A stretch of 64,000 bases of DNA from Asaia lannensis NBRC 102526. GTDB taxonomy: Bacteria; Pseudomonadota; Alphaproteobacteria; Acetobacterales; Acetobacteraceae. The position numbers were made by a program, and so were the translations under genes. The stretch covers positions 62,001 through 126,000 of the forward strand of contig NZ_JAMXQU010000006.1 of the NCBI RefSeq assembly GCF_024054035.1, given 5' to 3'. Position 1 is the stretch's first letter. Every line of letters begins with the position of its first letter. Of this stretch, positions 16,873-26,036 are shown in pieces. The notes under the pieces are model-generated. The model had not been told where the DNA came from. It did not search any database and saw nothing but the letters and a program-made list of their open reading frames with translations.

Positions 16873-18897
16873 TTACGGATGCGATGAGGGTATCGTCACG
16901 GCCGGCTGAAGCGTGAGACCGCTCCTGTCAGGAATGGGCAGACCCCGATCGGGGTCGAGTGCAATGGTCTTCACCGCGCCATGGTCAGGGAAACTCAGGC
17001 TCAGCCGGTCATGCAGGGCCCAGGCTTCGGTCGGGATAAGACGGTCTGCCTGCGATCCATCCTGCCAGGTCACGCGCAGCAGGACGGGCAACAGAAGCTT
17101 GCCCTCATTACGCACGCCAATGGCGATGCTGCCGGGATTTCCATCCTTTGCAGGCTGTGCGGTCATGCCGTCGAGACGATACTGGGGGCACCAGTTCTCG
17201 AAATACCAGCCGCGCCAGAACCATGTCAGATCCTCGCCTGCTTCGCTGGACATGAAGCGGAAGAAATCGGATGGCGTCGGGTGTCTGAATGCCCAGGCGC
17301 GGATATAGGCGCGGAATGCAGCGTCGAAACGCTCTGGCCCAAGAATTTTCTCTCGCAATAGCATCAGCCCATAGGCGCTTTTGAAATAGGTTACCTTGTG
17401 ACGGTATTTTTCCGGCACCAGTTCTGCGGGCATCATCAGGGTCGGCGCATCGCCAGCGGTCAGAACCGGAACGATATCCTTTGCCGGATCACCCGTCTCG
17501 GGGGCGAATTCAGGGTCTTTCTTGGGCGCGTACTCGCCGTGATTGAAATGCTGCGAGGCGTAGGCGTCTATGAAGGTATTGAACCCTTCATCCATGAAGG
17601 CATGACGCCGCTCATTGCTGCCGACGATCATCGGGAACCAGCCATGGCCCAGCTCATGGGTGGTGATCCAGAACAGCACGTCGTTTTTGTCCTGCCAGCC
17701 ATCGAAGACGATGCCCGGATATTCCATTCCCGCGCCATGACCGCCGAGATTCACGGCATTGGGCCAAGGGTAGGGGTACCATTGCGAAGAGAAATACTCG
17801 ATGGCGTGTTTCACATACTCGGTTGAGCGGTCCCAGGCCTGTGGGCCGGCGCCTTCGCGCGGATAGACCGACATGGCCAGACGTGGCTGGGGCTTCTGGC
17901 CTTTGGCGACGGGCAGGGCAGGCAGGTTCAGACGTGCGGCATCCCAGACGAATACGGGTGAGGCCGCAAAGGCCACATCGCGCGTATTGTCCATATGAAA
18001 GCGCCATGTCTTTTCACCCGAGCGCGCCAGATGACTGGCGGGGTCGAGTACATCTTCCGGTGTGCGGATCAGAACACGTCTGTCGCTTCTGGTCGCTTCG
18101 GCCAGACGCGCCCGCTCCGTCGAGGTCAGTACATCCTGGGGGTTGGTGAGGGCGCCAGAGCCGACCACCGTGAAATTCCATGGCACGGTCACGGCGTAAT
18201 CGATGGTGCCGTATTCCAGATAGAATTCCTGGCCCAGATAGGGGAGCGTGTCCCAGCCGCGCAGATCGTCATAGACGCTCATACGCGGATACCATTGGGC
18301 GATCTCGTAGATCTTTCCGTCCTTGACCGGGGTAACGGCGGTGCGGCCGCCCCAAAGGCCGGGAATAGTGTGATGCCACGTCACATGCAGGCGAAGCTGC
18401 TTGCCGCCTGCAGCAAGAGGCGCTGGCAGGGTGATCTGCATGCGGGTGTCGGAAATATGGAAGGGCACCGGCTTTTCATGACCATCGACCTCGATCGTAA
18501 CATCCCCGATCACGAAACCGTCCGAGCTGGCAGAATGCCAATCGGGATAGGCAACCCATGAGCGGGAATCCTTGCGATACATGTTCTGGTCGAGTTGCAG
18601 CCATAACACGTCGAGGGCATCGGGGCTGTTATTGGTATAGGTAATCGTTTCCGTGCCGCTCAGGGTCTGACTGGCTGTATCGATGCGTGAGGCGATGCGG
18701 TAATCGGCCCTGTTCTGCCAGTAGGCCGGTCCGGGACGTCCCGACCCGCTGCGCCATATATCGGGGGCGTCGGGCAGAACCAGCGTATCGAATACGGGTC
18801 GCATGGAGAGTGGCATGGATTGACTCGGCGCCGGACGTGCTGCGAGCGCTGTGCCCAGACAGGACGTCAGACCGAGAAGGGTAAGAAACGGACGCAT
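16873..18897 (-). CDS. Secreted M1-family metallopeptidase
   Basis: Zinc aminopeptidase-type protein of 674 aa. The start at 18897 gives a signal peptide (MRPFLTLLGLTSCLGTALAARP); the in-frame extension to 19059 would bury it. An N-terminal beta domain leads to the exopeptidase-like loop GAGMEYPGIVFDG and the zinc site HELGH (414-418), with the third ligand Glu in FMDEGFNTFIDAYA. The thermolysin-like helical domain follows, then a short beta C-terminus without the large ARM domain of PepN. Likely periplasmic or secreted peptide degradation. Confidence 0.88.
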   Translation of the reverse strand: MRPFLTLLGLTSCLGTALAARPAPSQSMPLSMRPVFDTLVLPDAPDIWRSGSGRPGPAYWQNRADYRIASRIDTASQTLSGTETITYTNNSPDALDVLWLQLDQNMYRKDSRSWVAYPDWHSASSDGFVIGDVTIEVDGHEKPVPFHISDTRMQITLPAPLAAGGKQLRLHVTWHHTIPGLWGGRTAVTPVKDGKIYEIAQWYPRMSVYDDLRGWDTLPYLGQEFYLEYGTIDYAVTVPWNFTVVGSGALTNPQDVLTSTERARLAEATRSDRRVLIRTPEDVLDPASHLARSGEKTWRFHMDNTRDVAFAASPVFVWDAARLNLPALPVAKGQKPQPRLAMSVYPREGAGPQAWDRSTEYVKHAIEYFSSQWYPYPWPNAVNLGGHGAGMEYPGIVFDGWQDKNDVLFWITTHELGHGWFPMIVGSNERRHAFMDEGFNTFIDAYASQHFNHGEYAPKKDPEFAPETGDPAKDIVPVLTAGDAPTLMMPAELVPEKYRHKVTYFKSAYGLMLLREKILGPERFDAAFRAYIRAWAFRHPTPSDFFRFMSSEAGEDLTWFWRGWYFENWCPQYRLDGMTAQPAKDGNPGSIAIGVRNEGKLLLPVLLRVTWQDGSQADRLIPTEAWALHDRLSLSFPDHGAVKTIALDPDRGLPIPDRSGLTLQPAVTIPSSHP

Positions 18898-19283
18898 CGG
18901 AAAGAAGCCTTGCGGGAAGAGGAAACGGTCTCCTGATCGTTTCACTTCCGGTCTCATTAGACAAGGGACTTCGGGGGCTTGCAGCTCTTCGGTCAGCGAA
19001 ACGGGGATTGCATGATCGCGACGATGAAGATGCGCGGAGAAGGGGAGCTGAATGCGCATCCCGATACATTGCTACAGTGCTACTGTGCCGATCGCGCCGG
19101 GAGCGGCACTTTTCCTTTTCCTGCGGATTTGACCGATCGAGGTTCGGGCAGGGCGAAGGATGCCCCGTGCCTAAACCACACCGCCCTGTCCCGATCCGGC
19201 ATCGATCGGGCCACTGGAAGGGTCATCGGAAGGGCTGGGCGTTTTACGGTTATCGCTTGAGCCCGGCTCTGGGGGCTACAGGA

Positions 19284-20516
19284 TCAGACGGCCATCCAGT
19301 GCGGCGTCTGATGCTTGTACGGTGTATCGAATTCTTCGATCAGCTGACTGAAAACACGGTGATCGTGAATGCTGGTGGGGGCAAGCGGCGCGATACCGGA
19401 CAGATCGCGATGGATCAGACGGTTCAGCGCGCGATTGAACACACCGGGGCCGGTCTTGTACGCGATGAACAGGCCGGGGTGCAGATAACAGTTGCGATAG
19501 ATGTTCAGCAGGGCTTCGTTCAGAAGCGGGCTCTGGGCCACGGCACCGAAGAAGTCGTTATGAACGACATTGTTATGGGTCAGGAACAGGACATTCTGCT
19601 CATGACGATCAAGGATGAACTGCAGGGCCTGCTCGTCACGGATGCGGATATCCGCATCGAGCCACCAGCCACCCAGAGCCTGGATGACATGGACGCGCAG
19701 AATATCGGCGGCTTCGGCAGGGTGGCGCGCACCGAGGAACAGGGAACGGGCCTCAACGCCATAGACGTCGTAGAGCCACTGTTCGGCCTCTGGCTTGTCA
19801 AAAATCTTGACGTCCAGCCCGGTGATCTGGCGGTGGAAGTCGAAATTGCGCTGGATTTCTTCCGGAGGATTTTTGTCCCAGTAGAGGAACAGCTTGTTCG
19901 GGATAACGCGATGGTCGGCGCAGCCCTTGGTGAAAGGGAAATTCGCCTGAAGCGCAAAGCCGAGATACAGGGAGTCGATTTCCTCTCCTGTATGAAATTC
20001 CTCGAAGGCATTGGCCGTATGACGCATGGCGCCCATGGCATCGCCCTCGCGCCACGCCTTGTGCACGCTTTCGATGAAGTTTGCATGAGGAATGCACAGG
20101 GCACGCAGCTCGGCAATTTCATTGGCAGGCGCGTCCTGCCCGGCCTTCATGAGGCAGAGAAGACGTGCCTGAAGCAGGGACTGTGCCAGCGGGTATTCGC
20201 CATGGCTTTTCGAATGCAGATCGAACGCAACACGATAGAAGCGTGAGGCTTCCAGCACGCGGAAACTCGTATGCAGGATGTTCGCCAGAGTGAAGGCATG
20301 CATGACTGTCGTACAGCCATTCTGTCTGTAGAATGCGATCGCCTGACCGTCATTCGCAAAATCCTGGTCGGTAAGCGAATCCAGCCCGTTCAGCGTGTCC
20401 TTGAGCGGCGCGACATCGGTTTGTGTGTCGATCGCGGAAGTCCCGTCAGACCGGAGTTCATCCCAAGCCTCGATATCGGCCGAGACAGGGTCTGATCCCG
20501 GATTCTTGCTGTCCAT
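19284..20516 (-). CDS. Glycosyltransferase with DXD sugar-binding domain (GT32-like)
   Basis: Protein of 410 aa with no signal peptide. Residues about 195-310 match the Gly_transf_sug / GT32 fold: IPNKLFLYWDKNPPEEIQRNFDFH, PAEAADILRVHVIQALGGWWLDADIRI with the metal-binding DAD, then a helical end. The preceding 190 residues are helical (TPR-like in appearance: AFTLANILHTSFRVLEASRFYRVAFDLH). The donor and acceptor are unknown. No other surface-polysaccharide gene adjoins it, so it could be a stand-alone modifying enzyme. Confidence 0.75.
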   Translation of the reverse strand: MDSKNPGSDPVSADIEAWDELRSDGTSAIDTQTDVAPLKDTLNGLDSLTDQDFANDGQAIAFYRQNGCTTVMHAFTLANILHTSFRVLEASRFYRVAFDLHSKSHGEYPLAQSLLQARLLCLMKAGQDAPANEIAELRALCIPHANFIESVHKAWREGDAMGAMRHTANAFEEFHTGEEIDSLYLGFALQANFPFTKGCADHRVIPNKLFLYWDKNPPEEIQRNFDFHRQITGLDVKIFDKPEAEQWLYDVYGVEARSLFLGARHPAEAADILRVHVIQALGGWWLDADIRIRDEQALQFILDRHEQNVLFLTHNNVVHNDFFGAVAQSPLLNEALLNIYRNCYLHPGLFIAYKTGPGVFNRALNRLIHRDLSGIAPLAPTSIHDHRVFSQLIEEFDTPYKHQTPHWMAV

Positions 20517-20984
20517 TGCCCTTGAATTCCCGCTTCTGTGACAACTGCTATAGGCATCCTATCTCACATCCGTAACCATATGTCCATTCATCGATTTCAC
20601 TAGTAATCAAATATATTATCTTATTATTTCTGTTTATATAATATTTGTGTGGGATGATGACCATGAAATAGTTGGATACAGGAAAAGACCAGATCGTCGA
20701 ACATGGGGCCATGACGACAGACTTGTGCGATGACATGGCATCACTGTTAAATGATAGTATCAAACGTTAATATTTTTCGCAGGGACTAGGACATATCTGA
20801 ACCGTTTCTCTACACGGGAATGCCCTCTATCTTTGCTCGCCCTCCGAGGTCGATGTGTCATAGGGCTGTTTGTCATTCAGAATCAATGTTGGGCGCTAGG
20901 ACAAAATACCGATAGGCAACACAGGCCGGATCACCTAGTCATCACGTCATGATATCGACGCATGACAGGGTGGGAGGAAAGGCA
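20517..20984. other. Long divergent intergenic region with AT-rich core
   Basis: A 468-base gap between the divergent glycosyltransferase and DUF2946-like genes. Positions about 20570-20660 are strikingly AT-rich (runs such as ATATATTATCTTATTATTTC), unlike the flanks. A 71-codon minus-strand ORF here has no ribosome binding site and atypical composition, so I do not call it. The region must contain the promoters of both neighbours. No known metal-regulator operator was recognised. Confidence 0.5.
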
Positions 20985-21338
20985 GTGTTCTGGCTGCTCT
21001 CCCTGCTTGCGCTCATGATGCGTCTTGTCATGACGGCGCCCTCGCCGGGTCTCGTTCCGGACGATGCGCTCGACGTTCTGACCCAGATCTCGGTACTGTG
21101 CGACAGTACGCCGCTGCCCGGGCCCGACAAGCACCCTTCCACTGTTCTTGCCGATGCCGATCTTGCACTGACAGGCCTGCTCGATGGACATGAGATGGCT
21201 TTCGCCGGGAGCGTTCTGCACGCCGGAGCCATACTGTACGGCGTCATGACCCGTTTCTGGTGTTTCCCTCCGGTGCGTGGTCCGCCGCTGCATCGTCTGG
21301 GGACACGTTTCGCACAGGGACCGCCCGTTTTTTCCTGA
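20985..21338 (+). CDS. DUF2946-like small exported protein
   Basis: Protein of 117 aa starting at GTG, preceded by GGGAGGAAA; an ATG at 20949 is an alternative. The N-terminal hydrophobic segment is MFWLLSLLALMMRLVMTAPSP (initiator GTG), followed by ISVLCDSTPLPGPDKHP and a second hydrophobic stretch. It ends FPPVRGPPLHRL, recalling the PPxRGPP end of DUF2946 proteins. These are typically encoded next to TonB receptors and SCO genes and are thought to take part in copper handling. It precedes the TonB receptor by 50 bases. Family assignment is moderate. Confidence 0.6.
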   Translation: MFWLLSLLALMMRLVMTAPSPGLVPDDALDVLTQISVLCDSTPLPGPDKHPSTVLADADLALTGLLDGHEMAFAGSVLHAGAILYGVMTRFWCFPPVRGPPLHRLGTRFAQGPPVFS

Positions 21339-21388
21339 CCGCCTTCGTTTCATGATTTGCCGGTGCGCGATGCAGCGTGCGGTGAATC

Positions 21389-23827
21389 ATGACCCCGTCT
21401 CCAGTCAGGTTATGGTCCATGTCACGTCTGTTCCATGCTGCACGCCTGTGCGGCACGTCTCTCCCTGCCCTGCTCCTGCTGGGCAGTGCTCCGTCTCTCG
21501 CCTCGAACCGGCCCCACAGGAAAACTGCCACCCGGCCTGTGCCGTCCCAATCCGTATTGCCCCATTCTGTATCGCGCGGCTCCGTATCCTCCGTGCCGCG
21601 ATCGGGATCGAAAACACCGCCAGGGCCCGAGGCTGCGCGCCACGGTCACAAGCGCATAATCGAGTCCATAGAAGTCAGGGGGCAGTCCCGTGGCCCTGTC
21701 ACGCTTTCACCCGTGGGGCAAACCACCTACAGCGCCGAACGTCAGGATTTTGCCGGTCACGTCGCACAGAATGTCGGTGACATGCTGGTGACCGTACCGG
21801 GGGCGAGCTTCCTGCAAGGCAATGGTCCGCGCGATACGGTGGTCTCCATCCGCGGATCGGGCGCGCGCCAGTCCTATGGGCTACGCAACCTTCAGGTGTC
21901 TGAAGACGGGTTTCCCGTCACCCAGCCCGACGGCACGGCGCGCGCCGATCTGATCGACCCTCATGCCTATGAGGGGGTCGACGTGTTTCAGGGACCGGCA
22001 TCCACGCTCTATGGCAATTACGCCATCAACGGCGCGATCAACTTCCGCACGCGTAGCGGCGCGTCGATTCATGGGCTCGAACTCGGTTCCGATTTTGGCA
22101 GTTTCGGCATGTTCAACAACTACATGACGCTGGGTGCCGGCAATCGTGCGTATGATTTCATGCTTTTTGCCAGCGATGTGCGCAGCGACGGGTTTATCGC
22201 CAACAGCCAGTATGCGACGTCGACAGAGAACATGCGCCTGCGTGTCTCGCTCTCACCCAGAGACCGTCTCGTTCTCAAATTCATCAACAACGTGACCGAC
22301 GCTTTTCTGCCGCTACGGCTTTCACTCAACCAGTATCGTCTCAACCCCTATCAGCAGGGATGTGCCACTGCCTCCGGTGCTGCTGCCGGGTGCGCCACGG
22401 TCTCACTCTATCGCAACGGCGCTTATGGCGCCCAGACTGCCGTTACGCCGCAACAGGCCAATCTGGGGCGTTTCGACCGACGCAGTATTGTCGGACTGCG
22501 CTGGGAGCACGATTTCACGCCGCGCATGGTCTGGCGTACCCAGTTTACCTATGACCAGCGCCATGTCGAGCAGCCGACCTCAACCACCAGCTTTGTAGGG
22601 CCGTTCAACTCCTATAATGTCCAGACCGATCTGACCCGCCACGATACGCTGGGCAAGACGCCGCTCACCAGCTTCGTTGCCGCGAATTTCGACTACATGG
22701 ATTACGGCTATCAGGTTTATGCCCTGCTGCCGCAGCCGGGTGCGACACGGGGCAGCGAGACATCGACCTCTTATGGACATCAGTGGAATATCGGCCTGCG
22801 CTTCGAAGAGGACTGGCAGTTCGCGCCGAAATGGCATGTGGTGATCGGACTCGGTGGCACGCAATCCGATATCGGGGCTGTGCAGACCGTTTACAGCCGA
22901 AGCGCCAGTGGCATGCGGTCCCAGTATATTCCGGCTAACCGGCGCTTTTTCAATCTTGCGCCTGAGGCCTCTGTCGTGTTCGCGCCCGACAAGGCCTGGA
23001 CCTGGCATGCCCGACTTGGCACGGCCTATGCGACACCGGGCTATTCCAGCTTTTTCGTCACGCCCCAGGGCAATTACGGCAATAACACCCAGCTCAAGAG
23101 CCAGAGCAGCCTGGGCATCGATCTTGGTACGGCATGGCATCCGTCACCTGCGCTCGATGTTCAGGCAACCGGGTTCTATGAGTTTTACAGAAACGAGCTG
23201 GTCAGCCAGTCAGCGGGAGTCAACACGCAGGCCGGCAGCTACACGTTCAACGCGCCGGCTTCGCAGCATCGTGGCGTGGAGCTTGCCGCGACATGGCAAG
23301 CCCTGCCGCATTCCCTGCCGGGGGCGAAGCTGCGTCTGTCCTATACCTATGACAACCAGATCTATACGAATTACACCGAAATGCTGTCGAACACGGCGCT
23401 GTCTCGCAGCTTTTCGCGCAAGGGCAATCTGATACCGGGCGTCATGCCGCATTTCCTGAATGCGCGCGTGCTCTACGACCAGCCTTCGGGGCCGCTCGAA
23501 AGTCTGGGCGGATTTGCAGAAGTGACATGGCGCAGCGCCTTCTTCATCGATAACGCCAATCTGCTCAAAGTCCCCGGATATGGTCTGCTCAATCTGGAAA
23601 TGCATTACGACCCTCCCGCAAGGCTGGGCTGGGTGCATCGTCTGCACAGCTATCTCGAGGTGCAGAACGTTGCCAACACTGTCTATGCCGCGGGCGCGAC
23701 GACCATCAGCGACAGTCTTCTGGCCAATGGGCAGCAGGCTGGCGCGTCTGTACTCGCGGGCAAGACAGGGTCGATCTATGCCGGTAGTCCACGCGCCTTT
23801 TTCGGTGGCGTGCGGGTACGGTTCTGA
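21389..23827 (+). CDS. TonB-dependent outer-membrane receptor (probably copper)
   Basis: Receptor of 812 aa with a signal peptide ending near APSLAS; an ATG at 21419 would shorten it. A TonB-box-like IIESIEVRG is followed by a plug domain (VGDMLVTVPGASFLQGNGPRDTVVSIRGSG, GVDVFQGPASTLYGNYAINGAINF). A beta-barrel follows and ends in the terminal Phe required for assembly (GGVRVRF). The substrate is inferred from neighbours: a DUF2946-like protein, a Met-rich PepSY protein and SCO1 point to copper, as with OprC-type receptors. An iron chelate remains possible. Confidence 0.85.
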   Translation: MTPSPVRLWSMSRLFHAARLCGTSLPALLLLGSAPSLASNRPHRKTATRPVPSQSVLPHSVSRGSVSSVPRSGSKTPPGPEAARHGHKRIIESIEVRGQSRGPVTLSPVGQTTYSAERQDFAGHVAQNVGDMLVTVPGASFLQGNGPRDTVVSIRGSGARQSYGLRNLQVSEDGFPVTQPDGTARADLIDPHAYEGVDVFQGPASTLYGNYAINGAINFRTRSGASIHGLELGSDFGSFGMFNNYMTLGAGNRAYDFMLFASDVRSDGFIANSQYATSTENMRLRVSLSPRDRLVLKFINNVTDAFLPLRLSLNQYRLNPYQQGCATASGAAAGCATVSLYRNGAYGAQTAVTPQQANLGRFDRRSIVGLRWEHDFTPRMVWRTQFTYDQRHVEQPTSTTSFVGPFNSYNVQTDLTRHDTLGKTPLTSFVAANFDYMDYGYQVYALLPQPGATRGSETSTSYGHQWNIGLRFEEDWQFAPKWHVVIGLGGTQSDIGAVQTVYSRSASGMRSQYIPANRRFFNLAPEASVVFAPDKAWTWHARLGTAYATPGYSSFFVTPQGNYGNNTQLKSQSSLGIDLGTAWHPSPALDVQATGFYEFYRNELVSQSAGVNTQAGSYTFNAPASQHRGVELAATWQALPHSLPGAKLRLSYTYDNQIYTNYTEMLSNTALSRSFSRKGNLIPGVMPHFLNARVLYDQPSGPLESLGGFAEVTWRSAFFIDNANLLKVPGYGLLNLEMHYDPPARLGWVHRLHSYLEVQNVANTVYAAGATTISDSLLANGQQAGASVLAGKTGSIYAGSPRAFFGGVRVRF

Positions 23828-23836
23828 GGGACGATC

Positions 23837-25198
23837 ATGACACAGGCTACGCGCTTCTCCCGTCCCGTCCTCGCTCGCCCATTCTGGCCCGATCGCGCCA
23901 CGCTTTGGCGATGGCATTTCTTTGCCGGGCTGTTCTGCCTGCCTTTCGTCATCATGCTTTGCGTGACCGGCTCGCTTTATCTGTTCAAACCGCAGATAGA
24001 GACCTGGCTCGACCGCGATATCGACCGCACCGTTTCAACAGGGTCACCACGAAGCGTGAGTGCCCAGCGCGATGCGGCGCTCGCGGCCGTGCCGGGCGGT
24101 CATTTTCTCGCGCTTGAAATGCCGTTCCAGGCAAGGCAGGCCACACGTGTCCTCGTTGCGCATGGGGCCGATGTGGCGCGGGTCTATATCGATCCTGTCA
24201 CCCTCAGGGTCATGGCCAGTCGCAATGAGCAGACACGTTTCGAGCGCCTGGTATTCAGGCTGCACGGGCAGTTGCTGATCGGCAACTGGGGCTCTGCAAT
24301 CATGGAAATGGTCGCGTCATGGACGTTGGTCCTGATTCTGACGGGGCTGCTGCTCTGGTGGCCGAGACGAATGGTCGCAGGCGGGACTGTCCTGCCAAGG
24401 CTGGGTGCGAAAGGCCGCCTGTTCTGGCGCGATATCCATGCTGTCGGAGGCGTGTGGATTTCTCTCGTGCTCGTGCTTTTTCTCGTCTCCGGCCTGCCGT
24501 GGTCTTTTATCTGGGGATCGGCCTTTTCTGCCGTAGAGAGCCGTATCGGCAGGCTCGTCACCATTCAGGACTGGGAGATCGGGGCGGTGCCCATCGCCGC
24601 AACGCTCTCGGGATATGCCACCATGCCCGGCATGTCGGACGCCGAGATGGCGGGGATGACTATGGAATCCCGGCCCCAACCGGCTATGACGCAGATGGGG
24701 CTGGATGCTGTCTATGAAACAGCCCGTGAACTCGCCTATCCCGCACCGGTGCTCATTACCCCACCCGCTACCACAGGGGCAGCGTGGCATATACGCTCTG
24801 ATGCGCAGGACCGTCCGAAACGGATCGAGGCCAGCGTGACGGATCGAGGGCACGTCACCCATGTTGTCCGTTTTGCCGATAAAAGCCTGTCAGACCGGCT
24901 GATAGGCTATGGCGTGGCCTTTCATGAGGGGCATCTGTTCGGTGTGCTCAATCTCGCCCTTAATCTGCTTGTCGCGTTCTTGCTCACACTCGCCAGTGTG
25001 GCAGCGCTCATGCTCTGGCTCAGACGTCGTCGCCCCGGCCATCTCGATGCGCCCTGTGCCTCGCCACGCCCCATCGGCTGGGGTGCGCTTTGCATCATGG
25101 GGTTGATGGGGGTGCTTTTGCCCGAGCTCGGCGCCTCGCTTTTATTGCTCGTTCTGGCGAACTGGGGGCTGGGCAGGCGGTTTTCAGCGCTTCGCTAG
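23837..25198 (+). CDS. PepSY-domain membrane protein with Met-rich periplasmic segment
   Basis: Inner-membrane protein of 453 aa, 9 bases behind the TonB receptor. It begins with a cytoplasmic head and the PepSY_TM hallmark span WRWHFFAGLFCLPFVIMLCVTGSLYLF. Further spans lie near 150-175, 205-230, 365-390 and the C-terminus. The periplasmic portion holds five methionines in 14 residues (M263-M276: MPGMSDAEMAGMTM), a spacing typical of Cu(I)-binding loops. PepSY_TM proteins pair with TonB receptors as metal reductases or transporters. A role in copper reduction or transfer is inferred. Confidence 0.8.
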   Translation: MTQATRFSRPVLARPFWPDRATLWRWHFFAGLFCLPFVIMLCVTGSLYLFKPQIETWLDRDIDRTVSTGSPRSVSAQRDAALAAVPGGHFLALEMPFQARQATRVLVAHGADVARVYIDPVTLRVMASRNEQTRFERLVFRLHGQLLIGNWGSAIMEMVASWTLVLILTGLLLWWPRRMVAGGTVLPRLGAKGRLFWRDIHAVGGVWISLVLVLFLVSGLPWSFIWGSAFSAVESRIGRLVTIQDWEIGAVPIAATLSGYATMPGMSDAEMAGMTMESRPQPAMTQMGLDAVYETARELAYPAPVLITPPATTGAAWHIRSDAQDRPKRIEASVTDRGHVTHVVRFADKSLSDRLIGYGVAFHEGHLFGVLNLALNLLVAFLLTLASVAALMLWLRRRRPGHLDAPCASPRPIGWGALCIMGLMGVLLPELGASLLLLVLANWGLGRRFSALR

Positions 25199-25855
25199 AT
25201 AAGGGGCAAGATCATGCGCCACGACAGCCGGGCTTGAATCGGCAGGAAGAATGGCCTGGAGACGGTTTTGGCCGTCCATCAGGTAAAGTACGGAGGAATG
25301 GTCGATCCGGTAATCGCCCTTTTCCTCGTCTCCCCCGTCACGATCGGCTGCAGGATCGAGCGTTACGTGCGACGTGACATGAAATGCCTTTGCGACAGCG
25401 TTGATCTGCGCTGTCGTGCCGGTCAGGCCGATGATCTCGGGCGAGAAGCGTCGCGTATAAATCCCGACATCCTCCGGGCGATCCCGCTCCGGGTCGAGCG
25501 TGATGAAAACCGGTACCGGGCGCAGCATGTCGGGGGGAAGCAGCGTATAGGCCTGCGCTACAGTCGCAAGTGTCAGCGGGCAGACATCGAGACAATGCGT
25601 GTAGCCGAAATAGATGAGTGTCTGCTGTCCCGCAAAACGCGCCTGCGTGGTGGGGCGGTTCGTACTGTCAATCAGGCTGTAAGGACCACCGATCTGCGTT
25701 TGATGCCGATGGGCAAACAGGGTCCGTAAACCGGTTGCTCCGGTGAAAAGTCCGGCGATGACCAGCGTAGGCACGATCCAGAGGCGGAGCGTAGCACGTC
25801 GCGCGCTGGATGGCTTCGATCGGAGAGGTCTGGCGGTGGAGGATTTCCGGGCCAT
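25184..25855 (-). CDS. SCO1/SenC/PrrC family copper chaperone
   Basis: Thioredoxin-fold protein of 223 aa anchored by an N-terminal span (WIVPTLVIAGLFTGATGL). It carries the copper-binding CxxxC (THCLDVCPLTL), the DPERDRPEDVGIY block, and the distal His in DYRIDHSSVLYLMD, all needed to metallate the CuA site of oxidases. The start at 25855 has GGGAGA upstream. Convergent with the PepSY gene, overlapping it by 15 bases, and functionally consistent with the copper module on the other strand. Confidence 0.9.
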   Translation of the reverse strand: MARKSSTARPLRSKPSSARRATLRLWIVPTLVIAGLFTGATGLRTLFAHRHQTQIGGPYSLIDSTNRPTTQARFAGQQTLIYFGYTHCLDVCPLTLATVAQAYTLLPPDMLRPVPVFITLDPERDRPEDVGIYTRRFSPEIIGLTGTTAQINAVAKAFHVTSHVTLDPAADRDGGDEEKGDYRIDHSSVLYLMDGQNRLQAILPADSSPAVVAHDLAPYLAKR

Positions 25856-25949
25856 GCGCGTCTCCCTTTTAGAGAAAGAGGCGGGACTTTGGCCCGCTCC
25901 TTGCAAAGAGGCAAACCCCTTTTACCCCCAGTGAGAGGGGGCCAGAGAG

Positions 25950-26032
25950 CAGAAGCCCCGGGGCGATAGCTCTGGACAAAAGCCCTGGGGCAATAGCGCT
26001 CTGGCGGTGTGCAGGGCAGAGCCCTGCACGCC
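25950..26032. repeat. Dispersed intergenic repeat copy with GGGCAGAGCCC hairpin
   Basis: Two imperfect copies of AGCCCYGGGGCRATAG precede the perfect palindrome TGCAGGGCAGAGCCCTGCA (stem TGCAGGGC, loop AGA). The GGTGTxxxGGCAGAGCCC core recurs at 61214-61239 and, degenerate, at 45028-45050. It lies between ahcY and the SCO gene and may also act as a terminator for ahcY. Confidence 0.6.
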
Positions 26033-26036
26033 TTTG

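Noticed and set aside
20548-20763. 71-codon minus-strand ORF in the AT-rich gap
   Set aside because: Atypical composition, no start signal, no recognisable features.
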